From JACVRW01 sp963751835 (GTDB lineage Bacteria; Actinomycetota; Thermoleophilia; Solirubrobacterales; Thermoleophilaceae), in assembly GCA_963751835.1 (NCBI GenBank), contig CAVVWD010000029.1:1-64000 (forward strand): a stretch of DNA of 64,000 bases, read 5' to 3'. The notes under the pieces were generated by a model. It did not search any database. It was given only the letters and a program-made list of their open reading frames with translations, and was not told where the DNA came from. The first letter of the stretch is position 1. Every line of letters starts with the position of its first letter. The position numbers were made by a program, and so were the translations under genes. Shown here piece after piece: positions 36,068 through 43,901 of the stretch.

Positions 36068-36569
36068 GCGCCTCCGTGTCCACGAGGCCCTCGGATGGCC
36101 CGACTAGCGCCCACAGGAGGCGCAACCGTCGTCCGGCGCCCGAGTCGACCGGCTGCACGCGCGCCTCGGACACCAGCTCGCACTCGTCGCCCTCGCCTTG
36201 CTCGACCCAGTGCGCGAACAGCACTCGTACCGTGCCGCTCCTGTCCCAGTCCCGGAAGGCCTCCGGACCGGCGAGGTCCGGATAGTCGCGAGCCAGCGTC
36301 CAGATGCGCCCGCACATTCCCGAGATCAGCAACCCCTCATCCTCCTCGAGGGCGATGAACGGGTACGTGCGAAAAAGCTCGTCGAAAGACTGGTCCGCGC
36401 TCGTACCAGGTATGCGCCAGCGGATCAGCCTGCCGAGCAACGGCGTGTCGCACAGCCTCAGCGTGTGCGCCGCACTCCATAGCCGCGTGGGGTCGACGAG
36501 GCTGGCGCGCCGGTGGTGTGTACGGATCGCCGGGTCTGGTAACCAGCGGTCGAGTCGCTCGAGAGTCAT
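36021..36569 (-). CDS. Unknown protein inside the tocopherol-type locus
   Basis: A 182-residue protein I do not recognise with confidence. It begins MTLERLDRWLPDPAIRTHHR and contains LLGRLIRWRIPG, PFIALEEDEGLLISG, GRIWTLARDYP and RVLFAHWVEQGEGDECELVS. The general layout (helix-grip-like beta sheet, long C-terminal helix DTEALKAAVQRAEN) suggests a START/SRPBCC-type ligand-binding fold. It sits convergently against the cyclase gene and divergently from the methyltransferase, so it may share the control region at 36570-36615. A hydrophobic-ligand role would fit the neighbours but is inference. Confidence 0.55.
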   Translation of the reverse strand: MTLERLDRWLPDPAIRTHHRRASLVDPTRLWSAAHTLRLCDTPLLGRLIRWRIPGTSADQSFDELFRTYPFIALEEDEGLLISGMCGRIWTLARDYPDLAGPEAFRDWDRSGTVRVLFAHWVEQGEGDECELVSEARVQPVDSGAGRRLRLLWALVGPSEGLVDTEALKAAVQRAENAAPHS

Positions 36570-36614
36570 ATATATCCGGTACGGATACCAGCGGACAAAG
36601 GCCGACACATCCGC

Positions 36615-37424
36615 CTGATCCAGCACAAGAAGGAAGCGCTCTGGTTCTACCGGTTCGTTTCGCCGTTGTATGACCGTTGGGTGAATCCGCTGTTCTGGAC
36701 GCCCCCGATGCGGGCCCGCGCCCTCTCCGTTGCGCAGCTCGACCAGCCCGGCCTCGACACGGTCGACGTGGGCGCCGGCACCGGGTTCGCCACCGAGGGC
36801 GTCATCGAGCATGTGGACGCCGCGCGGGTAACGATGCTCGACCAGAGCCCCGACCAGCTGCGGCGCGCGCAGGCGAAGCCGGCGCTCGCCGCTTGCCGCA
36901 AACTGGTCGGCGACGCCGAGGACCTCCCCTTCGCGGACGACGCCTTCGACCGCTACGTCTCCTGCGGCAGCATCGAGTACTGGCCCAACCCCGAGCGTGC
37001 GATCCGCGAGGCGCACCGCGTTCTGCGCCCGGGCGGCCTGGCGATGGTGGCCGGCCCGCTGCCGCCTTCGGGACGCGCGGCTCGCTGGCTCGCGGACGCC
37101 TGGATGCTGTTCCCCAGCCGGGCCGACTACGTCCGTTGGTTCGAGGCGGCGGGCTTCAACGAAGTCCGCGTCCTGACGATGGACGCGCCGTGGGCCACCT
37201 CAGCGGGTGATGGAGCGTACGCCGTGGCGGTCGCCGGCCGGGCCACTCGGAGCGGCGCTCCGGCGCCCGGCTCGGACGAAAACGTCGCCGAGCGCGCCGA
37301 CGAGCCTTGGACGGTGCGGCGGCTTCTCCGCTTCGCCGCCGGCTCGCTCGCGGGCGCCCTGTTCATCCCCGTCGGGGTCTTCATGAACCGACGCGCGCGG
37401 CGGGCGCGGGAGCGGTCTCGGTGA
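36615..37424 (+). CDS. Plant-type MPBQ/MSBQ methyltransferase-like protein
   Basis: A SAM-dependent methyltransferase that closely follows the pattern of plant VTE3 (2-methyl-6-phytylbenzoquinol methyltransferase), including the N-terminal IQHKKEALWFYRFVSPLYDR, SAM motif I TVDVGAGTGFATEGVIEHV, VTMLDQSPDQLRRAQAK, VGDAEDLPFADDAFDRYVS, CGSIEYWPNPERAIREAHR, RVLRPGG and WLADAWMLFPS. It also has the C-terminal hydrophobic anchor LRFAAGSLAGALFIPVGVF. No ATG or GTG precedes the conserved start: the frame is open from 36543, with CTG at 36615 and TTG at 36666. The TTG would remove the conserved first 17 residues, so CTG is used here with low certainty. It overlaps the next gene by GTGA. Confidence 0.8.
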   Translation: MIQHKKEALWFYRFVSPLYDRWVNPLFWTPPMRARALSVAQLDQPGLDTVDVGAGTGFATEGVIEHVDAARVTMLDQSPDQLRRAQAKPALAACRKLVGDAEDLPFADDAFDRYVSCGSIEYWPNPERAIREAHRVLRPGGLAMVAGPLPPSGRAARWLADAWMLFPSRADYVRWFEAAGFNEVRVLTMDAPWATSAGDGAYAVAVAGRATRSGAPAPGSDENVAERADEPWTVRRLLRFAAGSLAGALFIPVGVFMNRRARRARERSR

Positions 37425-38380
37425 AGGGGGCCGGGCTTGCGGTCGCCGTCGCGGGGCGGGCGTCGCCGCTCGCGGCCGCGCGCACCCTGTGGCGCTTCTC
37501 GCGGCCGCACACGCTGATCGTTACGACGACGAGCATCCTCGGCATCTATGTGATCGCCGCGGAGACGCTCCCGGGCGTTGCCGTCGGGGACGGTCTCGGT
37601 GACCTCGGGCTCACGCTGCTGGCCGGCGCGCTCGTGAACCTCTACATCGTCGGCATCAACCAGTGCGAGGACGTCGAGATCGACCGGGTCAACAAGCCCG
37701 GCCTGCCGATCCCGGCCGGGCTGCTGAGCGTCCGGGCCGCATGGTGGCTCGTGGGCGCGTCCGGGCTCCTCGCGCTGGCCATGGCGCTGACGCAGGGCTG
37801 GGTCGAGACGGTCGCGGTGGGAGCCGCGCTGGCGATCGGGACGGCCTACTCATCGCCGCCCTTCCGGCTCAAGCGCTTTCCCGCGCTCGCCGCGGCAAGC
37901 ATCTCGCTCGTCCGCGCGGCCGTCGTCAACGTCGGTGTGTACCTCCACTTCGCTTCCACGCTCGGAGGCCGCCCGGGTCTGAGCGAGCTTCCCGGGCCAA
38001 TCGTCGCCCTGACCCTGTTCGTGCTGCCCTTCTCCTTCGCCATCGCGGTCCTGAAGGACATTCCCGACGCCGAGGGGGACCGCCGGTATCGCATCGCGAC
38101 CTTCACGGTCCGCCTCGGACCCCGCGCCGCCTTTCTCATGGGAATGACCGCGCTGGCGGGCGCCTACCTCGCGATGATCATCGCGGCGCCGCTGCTCTTG
38201 AACGACGCGTCGGCCGCCGTCCTCGTCGCGGGTCACCTTGCGTGCCTCGCCGTGCTGCTGTGGCTCGCGCTGCGCGTCGACCTGACCGACCGCGGCGCCT
38301 TCACCCGCTTCTACATGCGCGTCTGGGGGCTCTTCTTCGCGGAGTACCTGCTGATGCCGCTGGCGGTAGCTGTGGCTTAG
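37421..38380 (+). CDS. Homogentisate phytyl/prenyltransferase-like UbiA protein
   Basis: A 319-residue membrane prenyltransferase of the UbiA family, on the homogentisate prenyltransferase branch (plant VTE2, cyanobacterial Slr1736). It starts with RTLWRFSRPHTLIVTTTSIL. The first Asp motif is NLYIVGINQCEDVEIDRVNK with PGLPIPAG, and the second is VLKDIPDAEGDRRY. These bind Mg and the prenyl diphosphate. Seven to nine hydrophobic segments follow. The enzyme would join homogentisate to phytyl or another prenyl diphosphate, the committed step of tocopherol synthesis. The GTG start at 37421 overlaps the stop of the methyltransferase, so the two are translationally coupled. Its stop overlaps the convergent NAD(P)-binding gene by four bases. 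Confidence 0.8.
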   Translation: MKGAGLAVAVAGRASPLAAARTLWRFSRPHTLIVTTTSILGIYVIAAETLPGVAVGDGLGDLGLTLLAGALVNLYIVGINQCEDVEIDRVNKPGLPIPAGLLSVRAAWWLVGASGLLALAMALTQGWVETVAVGAALAIGTAYSSPPFRLKRFPALAAASISLVRAAVVNVGVYLHFASTLGGRPGLSELPGPIVALTLFVLPFSFAIAVLKDIPDAEGDRRYRIATFTVRLGPRAAFLMGMTALAGAYLAMIIAAPLLLNDASAAVLVAGHLACLAVLLWLALRVDLTDRGAFTRFYMRVWGLFFAEYLLMPLAVAVA

Positions 38381-39300
38381 CGGAAGTGGCGGTCCAACTC
38401 GTTTGCGTATGCCCGGCCGAGTGTCGACGCGTTCTCCTTCAGCCATTGGAGGAACGAGACACGCCCGAGTGCAGGCTGGTGCGAGACCAACAGCCCGGCG
38501 GTCAGGCCGCGGATCTCGTCGGCGGTCAGGACGACGTCCCGCACGACGACCCCGAGCGCGTGCGATAAGCCCGCCACCGCGGCAAGCGGTGCGTGCAAGA
38601 TCGGCGTGCGCCTACCCAGAGCGTCGCGAACCGCTCGGACAAGCTGCTCGTACGTCATCGTGTCCGGTCCAGCCGCGTCCGTGATCACATCGGTATCGCC
38701 ATGCGCGGCTCGCAGGCAGATCTGCGCGAAGTCATCGACGTGGATCGGCTGCACGAGGTACTGGCCATCGCCCGGAACGACGAAGACCGGCATCTGCCGC
38801 ACGACCCACGCGATGTTGTTCGTCAGGATGTCCCGACCACCGAAGAACCAGGTTGGCCTCACGATCGCGTACGGGACTTCCTTCGCGGCCAACGCTTGTT
38901 CGAGGAGTGCCTTCCCGCGGTAGTAGGGCAGCGGCGAGTCGATCGAGGGATTGGCAATGCTCACGTGCACGATCCGCGCGACCCCTGCCCGGCGAGCTGC
39001 CTCAAACAGCGCTCCGGAGTTCGCGACCGCGGTGGCAAACGTCGTCCTGCCTCGCTCGAATCGGACCCAGTAGGTGTTGTAGAGCGTCGTGACCCCCTCG
39101 AGACTGCGTGCCAGCGCGCTTGGATCATCGAACCGGTACGGGAGGGCTTCGACGCGCGCCTGTAGTGGATGCTGCCGTCCCGGGTGGTGGGTGAGGGTCC
39201 GCACCTCTCGTCCGCACTCGAGCAGAAGCGCAGCGATCCGAGAGCCTGAGTAGCTGAACGCCCCCGTCACGAGGTCCGTCTCGACGCCACGGTCGCTCAT
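38377..39300 (-). CDS. NAD(P)-binding epimerase/NmrA-like protein (atypical SDR)
   Basis: A 307-residue atypical short-chain dehydrogenase of the NmrA/NDUFA9-like type. The nucleotide motif is LVTGAFSYSGSRIAALLL near residue 10. YYRGKALLEQALAAKEVPYA carries the expected Tyr/Lys-like region, then IVRPTWFFGGRDIL and VVPGDGQYLVQPIHVDDFAQ. C-terminal helices end at the stop. Such proteins are either sensors or reductases of electron-chain or quinone substrates. It faces the prenyltransferase gene tail to tail with a four-base overlap. A tiny upstream frame overlaps its start by ATGA. Confidence 0.8.
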   Translation of the reverse strand: MSDRGVETDLVTGAFSYSGSRIAALLLECGREVRTLTHHPGRQHPLQARVEALPYRFDDPSALARSLEGVTTLYNTYWVRFERGRTTFATAVANSGALFEAARRAGVARIVHVSIANPSIDSPLPYYRGKALLEQALAAKEVPYAIVRPTWFFGGRDILTNNIAWVVRQMPVFVVPGDGQYLVQPIHVDDFAQICLRAAHGDTDVITDAAGPDTMTYEQLVRAVRDALGRRTPILHAPLAAVAGLSHALGVVVRDVVLTADEIRGLTAGLLVSHQPALGRVSFLQWLKENASTLGRAYANELDRHFR

Positions 39301-39398
39301 GGAAGGCCGAAGCGCTCGAGGGCCTCTTCCGTCGGCCGTCGCTCCCGCCAGTTCGCGACATCGGGCGGATGCACGATCGGAACGCGCCTTGCAGCCAT
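39297..39398 (-). CDS. Small conserved-looking leader ORF, 33 residues
   Basis: The frame MAARRVPIVHPPDVANWRER then RPTEEALERFGLP ends in ATGA, overlapping the start of the NAD(P)-binding gene. The coupling and sensible codon use suggest it is translated. No family is recognised. Confidence 0.3.
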   Translation of the reverse strand: MAARRVPIVHPPDVANWRERRPTEEALERFGLP

Positions 39399-39535
39399 CT
39401 CGTCCTCACTATGCCGTCTGGATCAACCGACGGCGAGCGTGATGAGCGCGGCGGCGAAACGCCGCAATCGGGAATCGCTATCTGGCGATGGCAACTCGCG
39501 ATCGCGCGCGGTCGGGCGGCGGGCAAGGTGGACGC

Positions 39536-40399
39536 ATGAGCCGTGCCTTTCTGCTCGCCGCGACCGCCGTCGCCGCCGCAGTGATGGTCGCGATCGTGCT
39601 CTCCGACACCGGCGCACCAGCGACCGAGAACGCGTCGTCCACCGTCGACAGGCTCAGGCAATGCCGGTCGGGCGATACGGCCCCGACGGTCGTGCTCGTC
39701 CACGGCGCGTGGGCGGACGCGTCCAGCTGGGCCGGCGAGGTGCGGATGCTGCAACGCGCGGGCGTCCGCGTACGCGCGATCGCGAATCCGGTCGAGGACC
39801 TCACCACCGACGCCCGATACGTCGCGGACTTCCTGAAGACGGTACGCGGGCCGATCGTGCTCGTCGGGCACTCGTACGGCGGAGCGGTGATCACCAACGC
39901 TGCTGCGGGCGTGCCCGGCGTGAAGGCGCTGATCTACGTCGACGCGTCGGCGCCTGCGCCCGGGGAGACCAACGGGCAGCTCAGCGGCTCCCGATCGGTC
40001 CTCACCACCGGCAAACAGGGGAAGCTCTACAAGACCGTCCCCCGCCCGTCGTACGCACCAGGCGCCCACGAGCTGTACCTGCGCAAGGCCGTGTTCGTCG
40101 AACGGTTCGCGAGCGACCTGCCGCGCAGCGAGGCGGTCCGGCTCTGGGCGTCTCAGCGCGGGGCATCCACCGCCGCGTTCATGACCCCTTCGCGAACGGC
40201 CGCCTGGAAGACGATCCCGTCCTGGTTCTTCGTCAGCACCGGCGACAGGATCATCACGCCGGCCTCACAGCTGGCCATGGCCCGTCGCGCCCGAGCCCGC
40301 GTGACGACATTCCGCGGCGGCTCGCACCTAACGCTGATCTCACATCCGGAGGCAGTCGCGGCGGTCATCGCCTCCGCGATCTGCGACACCACCCGATGA
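39536..40399 (+). CDS. Exported alpha/beta hydrolase
   Basis: A 287-residue alpha/beta hydrolase with an N-terminal hydrophobic segment (AFLLAATAVAAAVMVAIVL) that acts as signal or membrane anchor. Catalytic features: VVLVHGAWADASSWAGEV, nucleophile elbow VLVGHSYGGAVITNAAAG, acid in STGDRIITPASQ, and His in GGSHLTLISHP. Many small hydrolases of this class act on esters or lactones; no substrate can be set. AAGGTGG before the ATG at 39536 supports this start over the upstream in-frame codon. The LuxR-type regulator 250 bases downstream is on the same strand. Confidence 0.85.
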   Translation: MSRAFLLAATAVAAAVMVAIVLSDTGAPATENASSTVDRLRQCRSGDTAPTVVLVHGAWADASSWAGEVRMLQRAGVRVRAIANPVEDLTTDARYVADFLKTVRGPIVLVGHSYGGAVITNAAAGVPGVKALIYVDASAPAPGETNGQLSGSRSVLTTGKQGKLYKTVPRPSYAPGAHELYLRKAVFVERFASDLPRSEAVRLWASQRGASTAAFMTPSRTAAWKTIPSWFFVSTGDRIITPASQLAMARRARARVTTFRGGSHLTLISHPEAVAAVIASAICDTTR

Positions 40400-40648
40400 C
40401 CATGGACCCTGTCCAGACCGTACTGCGGCGAATCAGGCGTTCGGTTGGCGGTGCTGCCCGGTTCTGAAGGGCGAGAGCGGCTCATACTGGAACGGAGTGG
40501 GACCGGATCTCGTGTCCGGCGCTGGTGGCGCTCGACCGGCCTTGACACTCGTGGCGAGGAGTGCCTGAATCGACGTGTTGTCGACCCACATGCTCGCAAC
40601 CACGCGAGGAGTCCTCGGGCAGGCTCGGCCGTCGGAGGACGTCGCGGG

Positions 40649-43402
40649 ATGATCCGCGAGATGCCTGCGGGACCGCTGGTCGGTCGCGACGGCGAGCTGC
40701 AGGCGATCGCAGGCCTATTGGTCGGCGCGCGCGAAAGCGGCGCGACGCTGATCGTCCGAGGTGACGCCGGGATCGGCAAGTCAGCGCTTCTGGCGGCAGC
40801 GAGAAGCACCGCCACGAACAACGGCATGCTCGTGTTGAGCACGGCCGGCGTGCAGTCCGAGACGGACCTTCCGTTCGCCGGGCTCCACCAGCTCCTACGA
40901 CCGATTCTCGACCGGCTCCGCGGCCTTCCCCCGGTCCAGCGCGACGCCGTGCGTGCGGCATTCGGGATGGCCCCAGCCGCCGACGCCGAACCGTTCCTGA
41001 TCGGGCTCGCGGCGCTCGGGCTGCTCTCTGACGCCGCGGAGGGTAAGCCGCTGGCCTTGCTGGTCGAGGATGCACATTGGCTCGACCGGCCGACCGCCGA
41101 CGCGCTCGCCTTCGTCGGTCGGCGCGTTGACTCCGATCCGATCGTCCTTCTGGCCGCCACCCGCGAAGGCTACGAGAGCCCCCTTCTCGAGGCGGGTCTG
41201 CCCGAGCTGCACGTCGACGGCCTGGCGGAGGAACCCGCCCGGCAGCTCCTCGATGCACACTTTCCGACCCTCGCACCGACGCTGCGCGAGCGGCTGCTCG
41301 GCGACGCCGTAGGCAACCCGCTGGCGCTTCTCGAACTGCCTGCCGTTTACGGCTTGGGCATTCGGGAGCACGTTGAGCTGCCCTCGTACAGCCTCCCGCT
41401 GACCGCACGCCTCGAGCAGGCGTTCGCGTCGCGTGCGACTGACCTGCCCGCCGCGACGCAGGCCCTGCTCCTCGCTGCGGCGGTGAGCGAGACGGGCGAG
41501 CTGGAGGAGCTGCTGTCCGTGGCCGAAGCCATCGAGGGCACGCGCCCGACGGTCGATGATCTCGTGCCCGCGACGAGCGTGCGACTCATCGAGGCCGACC
41601 GCCTGCGTGTGCGCTTCTCTCATCCCCTTGTCCGGTCGGCGATTTACCAGGCGGCATCCGTCGGTCAGCGCTACGCCGCGCATGCCGCGCTGGCAGAGGT
41701 GCTTGCGGATGACCCCGAGCGGCGCGTCTGGCACCGGGCGGCCGCCGCCGTCGGCACGGACCGAGACGTTGCCGCCGAGCTCGAGGAGGCCGGGCGCCGG
41801 GCGCTCGGGCGCGGCGGTACCCCGAGTGCGGCGGCCGCCTTCGAGCGGGCGGCGGCGCTCACGCCGGACCCGGCGCACCGTGGCCTGCTGCTGCTGCGCG
41901 CCGCCGATGCGGCCAGCGACCTCGGCCGCAGCGACATAGTGATGCGCCTGTTGCGCGAGGCCGACTCGCCCGATCTCGATGCACACGGGCGCGCGCGATG
42001 GATCTGGCTCGAGGACGCCTTCCACGAGGGCGCGATCGGCGATCCCGGGCAGATTCGATCGCTCGTCGAGACGGCGACGCGCGTCGCCACTGCCGGTGAT
42101 CGCGATGTCGCGCTCGGACTGCTCACAGCCGCGGCCGCCCGCTGCTACTGGGCCAATCTGCCTGAGCAGGGCCGCGACGTAATCGCGGCCGCCGACGGTC
42201 TCAGCGTCGCCGTAGACGATCAGCGGCTGCTGTACATCCACGTGCTCGCCGCGCCGATCGAGCGCGGCGGGAGCGTTCTGCGCGAGCTCGAGCGCACTGT
42301 TCCGCCTGAGGACGCAGCCGCCCTCTACCTGCGGGGCGTGACGGTATGCCACGCGGCCGCGTTCGACGAGGCCCTGCCGCTGCTCGCGGCATCCGCCCGG
42401 CGGCTGCGAGAGCAGGGGCGCCTGCGTATGCTCGCGCAGCTTCAGGCATACCGAGGGTGGGCGGCAGTCATGACCGCCGACTTCGCCGACGCGATGCCGG
42501 CGGCCGAGGAGGCCATCCGGCTGTTGTCCGAGACCGCGCAGCCGACCTGGGAGGCGGGAGCGCGTGCCGCCGCGGCTACGCTCGCGGGCCTGCGCGGTGA
42601 GCGAGCGACCGTCGAGACGCTCGCCGCCGAGGCCGAGCGCGTGGCGCTGCCCGCCGGAGCAGCGAGCATGCTCTCGCTCGTCCAGTACGCTCGCGGCCTC
42701 CTCGAGCTCGGCCAGGGGCGCCACGCCCAGGCGTACGACGAGCTGCGCCGCATCGCCGAGCCCGGCGACGCCGCGCATCACGAACTGACGCGCTTGACCA
42801 CTTTCGGCGATCTCGCGGAGGCCGCCGCCCATAGCGGTCACCGCGACGCGGCGGTCGAGCTGATGCGCGAGCTCGAGCCCTGGGCGGGCACGACGCCGGC
42901 GTCGTGGGTCCAGGTCACGATGCTCTACGCGCGGGTGCAGCTCGCGGCCGACTACGAGGCGGAGGACGTCTTCGAGGAGGCGCTGAGCCGGGACTTGGCG
43001 GGATGGCCCTTCGCCCGCGCGCGGCTCAGCCTCGCGTATGGCGAGTGGCTGCGGCGACAGCGGCGCGCGGTCGAGTCCCGAACGCCGTTGCGGGCCGCGC
43101 GCGACGCGTTCGACGCGCTTTCAGTGGCCCCGTGGGCCGAGCGCGCCCGCCGTGAACTGCGGGCCTCCGGCGAGAGCAGCCGGCAACGGACGGGCGACTC
43201 GCTCGACGAGCTGACGCCACAGGAGCTGCAGATCGTGCAGATGGCCGCGCAGGGTCTCTCGAACCGGGAGATCGGGGAGCGGCTCTATCTGTCCCATAGG
43301 ACGGTCGAGTCCCACCTGTACCGCGTCTTCCCGAAGCTGGGCGTGACCTCGCGGGCGCAACTCGCCGGCGCTCTGGGCACGCGTCTCGGCGCCCCCGCCT
43401 GA
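40649..43402 (+). CDS. LuxR-family regulator with AAA+ ATPase domain (LAL type)
   Basis: A 917-residue large ATP-binding LuxR regulator. The N-terminal AAA+ domain has Walker A VRGDAGIGKSALLAAA and Walker B ALLVEDAHWLDRPTADAL, with VGRDGELQAI just before it. A long TPR-like helical middle (about residues 380-840) follows. The C-terminal LuxR HTH is LTPQELQIVQMAAQGLSNRE, then IGERLYLSHRTVESHLYRVF. LAL proteins bind ATP and an unknown inducer and activate catabolic or biosynthetic operons. The start ATG at 40649 has GGAGGA upstream; an ATG four codons later is an alternative. The downstream chloroperoxidase-like gene is decayed, so its original target may be lost. Confidence 0.85.
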   Translation: MIREMPAGPLVGRDGELQAIAGLLVGARESGATLIVRGDAGIGKSALLAAARSTATNNGMLVLSTAGVQSETDLPFAGLHQLLRPILDRLRGLPPVQRDAVRAAFGMAPAADAEPFLIGLAALGLLSDAAEGKPLALLVEDAHWLDRPTADALAFVGRRVDSDPIVLLAATREGYESPLLEAGLPELHVDGLAEEPARQLLDAHFPTLAPTLRERLLGDAVGNPLALLELPAVYGLGIREHVELPSYSLPLTARLEQAFASRATDLPAATQALLLAAAVSETGELEELLSVAEAIEGTRPTVDDLVPATSVRLIEADRLRVRFSHPLVRSAIYQAASVGQRYAAHAALAEVLADDPERRVWHRAAAAVGTDRDVAAELEEAGRRALGRGGTPSAAAAFERAAALTPDPAHRGLLLLRAADAASDLGRSDIVMRLLREADSPDLDAHGRARWIWLEDAFHEGAIGDPGQIRSLVETATRVATAGDRDVALGLLTAAAARCYWANLPEQGRDVIAAADGLSVAVDDQRLLYIHVLAAPIERGGSVLRELERTVPPEDAAALYLRGVTVCHAAAFDEALPLLAASARRLREQGRLRMLAQLQAYRGWAAVMTADFADAMPAAEEAIRLLSETAQPTWEAGARAAAATLAGLRGERATVETLAAEAERVALPAGAASMLSLVQYARGLLELGQGRHAQAYDELRRIAEPGDAAHHELTRLTTFGDLAEAAAHSGHRDAAVELMRELEPWAGTTPASWVQVTMLYARVQLAADYEAEDVFEEALSRDLAGWPFARARLSLAYGEWLRRQRRAVESRTPLRAARDAFDALSVAPWAERARRELRASGESSRQRTGDSLDELTPQELQIVQMAAQGLSNREIGERLYLSHRTVESHLYRVFPKLGVTSRAQLAGALGTRLGAPA

Positions 43403-43532
43403 GTCCTCACCTCAGTGGTTCCACTTAACCCGGCCGCCGCCCAGGGTCCGCCGATGCAGTGGTCTCACAGGCGAGGACGCACGTCCCGTCGCGTAGAACG
43501 GACGGAGCCGTCAGCAACGACCGAAAGGACTC

Positions 43533-43901
43533 ATGCCCGAGATCCGAGTGGGAGACGAGAGCTCCGCGCCGATCAGCATCCACTACGAGGACGTCGGCTC
43601 AGGGCAGCCGGTCGTGCTCGTTCACGGCTTCCCGCTCAGCGGCCGCTCGTACGACACGTTCGCGGAGGATCTGCACGAACTGCTGACGGCGCTCGACCTG
43701 CGTGACGCGGTCCCTGCGGGCTTCTCCATGGGCGGCGGCTAGGTCGCACGCTACCTGGGTTCGTACGGCTCGGAGCGCGTGGCCGCGGTCGCCTTCATCT
43801 CGAGCGTCCCGCCGTGCCTGCTGAAAACCGCCGAGACCCCGACCGGGCTTGACCAGAGCGTGTTCGACGACCTCCAGACGGCGACCGGGGGGGCACGATG
43901 A
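43533..43901 (+). pseudogene. Arylesterase/non-haem chloroperoxidase pseudogene
   Basis: Starts well as MPEIRVGDESSAPISIHYED and GQPVVLVHGFPLSG, but then jumps directly to RSYDTFAEDLHELLTALDLR, skipping about 30 residues between the first strand and this helix. The nucleophile elbow VPAGFSMGGG is followed by an in-frame TAG where Glu is expected. The frame then continues VARYLGSYGSERVAAVAFIS and LDQSVFDDLQT before being cut off by the start of the kinase gene. It is clearly decayed: one internal deletion, one stop and one 3' truncation. Confidence 0.8.

Noticed and set aside
40895..42841. 648-codon minus-strand frame opposite the LAL regulator
   Set aside because: Shadow of the regulator's codon bias; no domain and no ribosome site.
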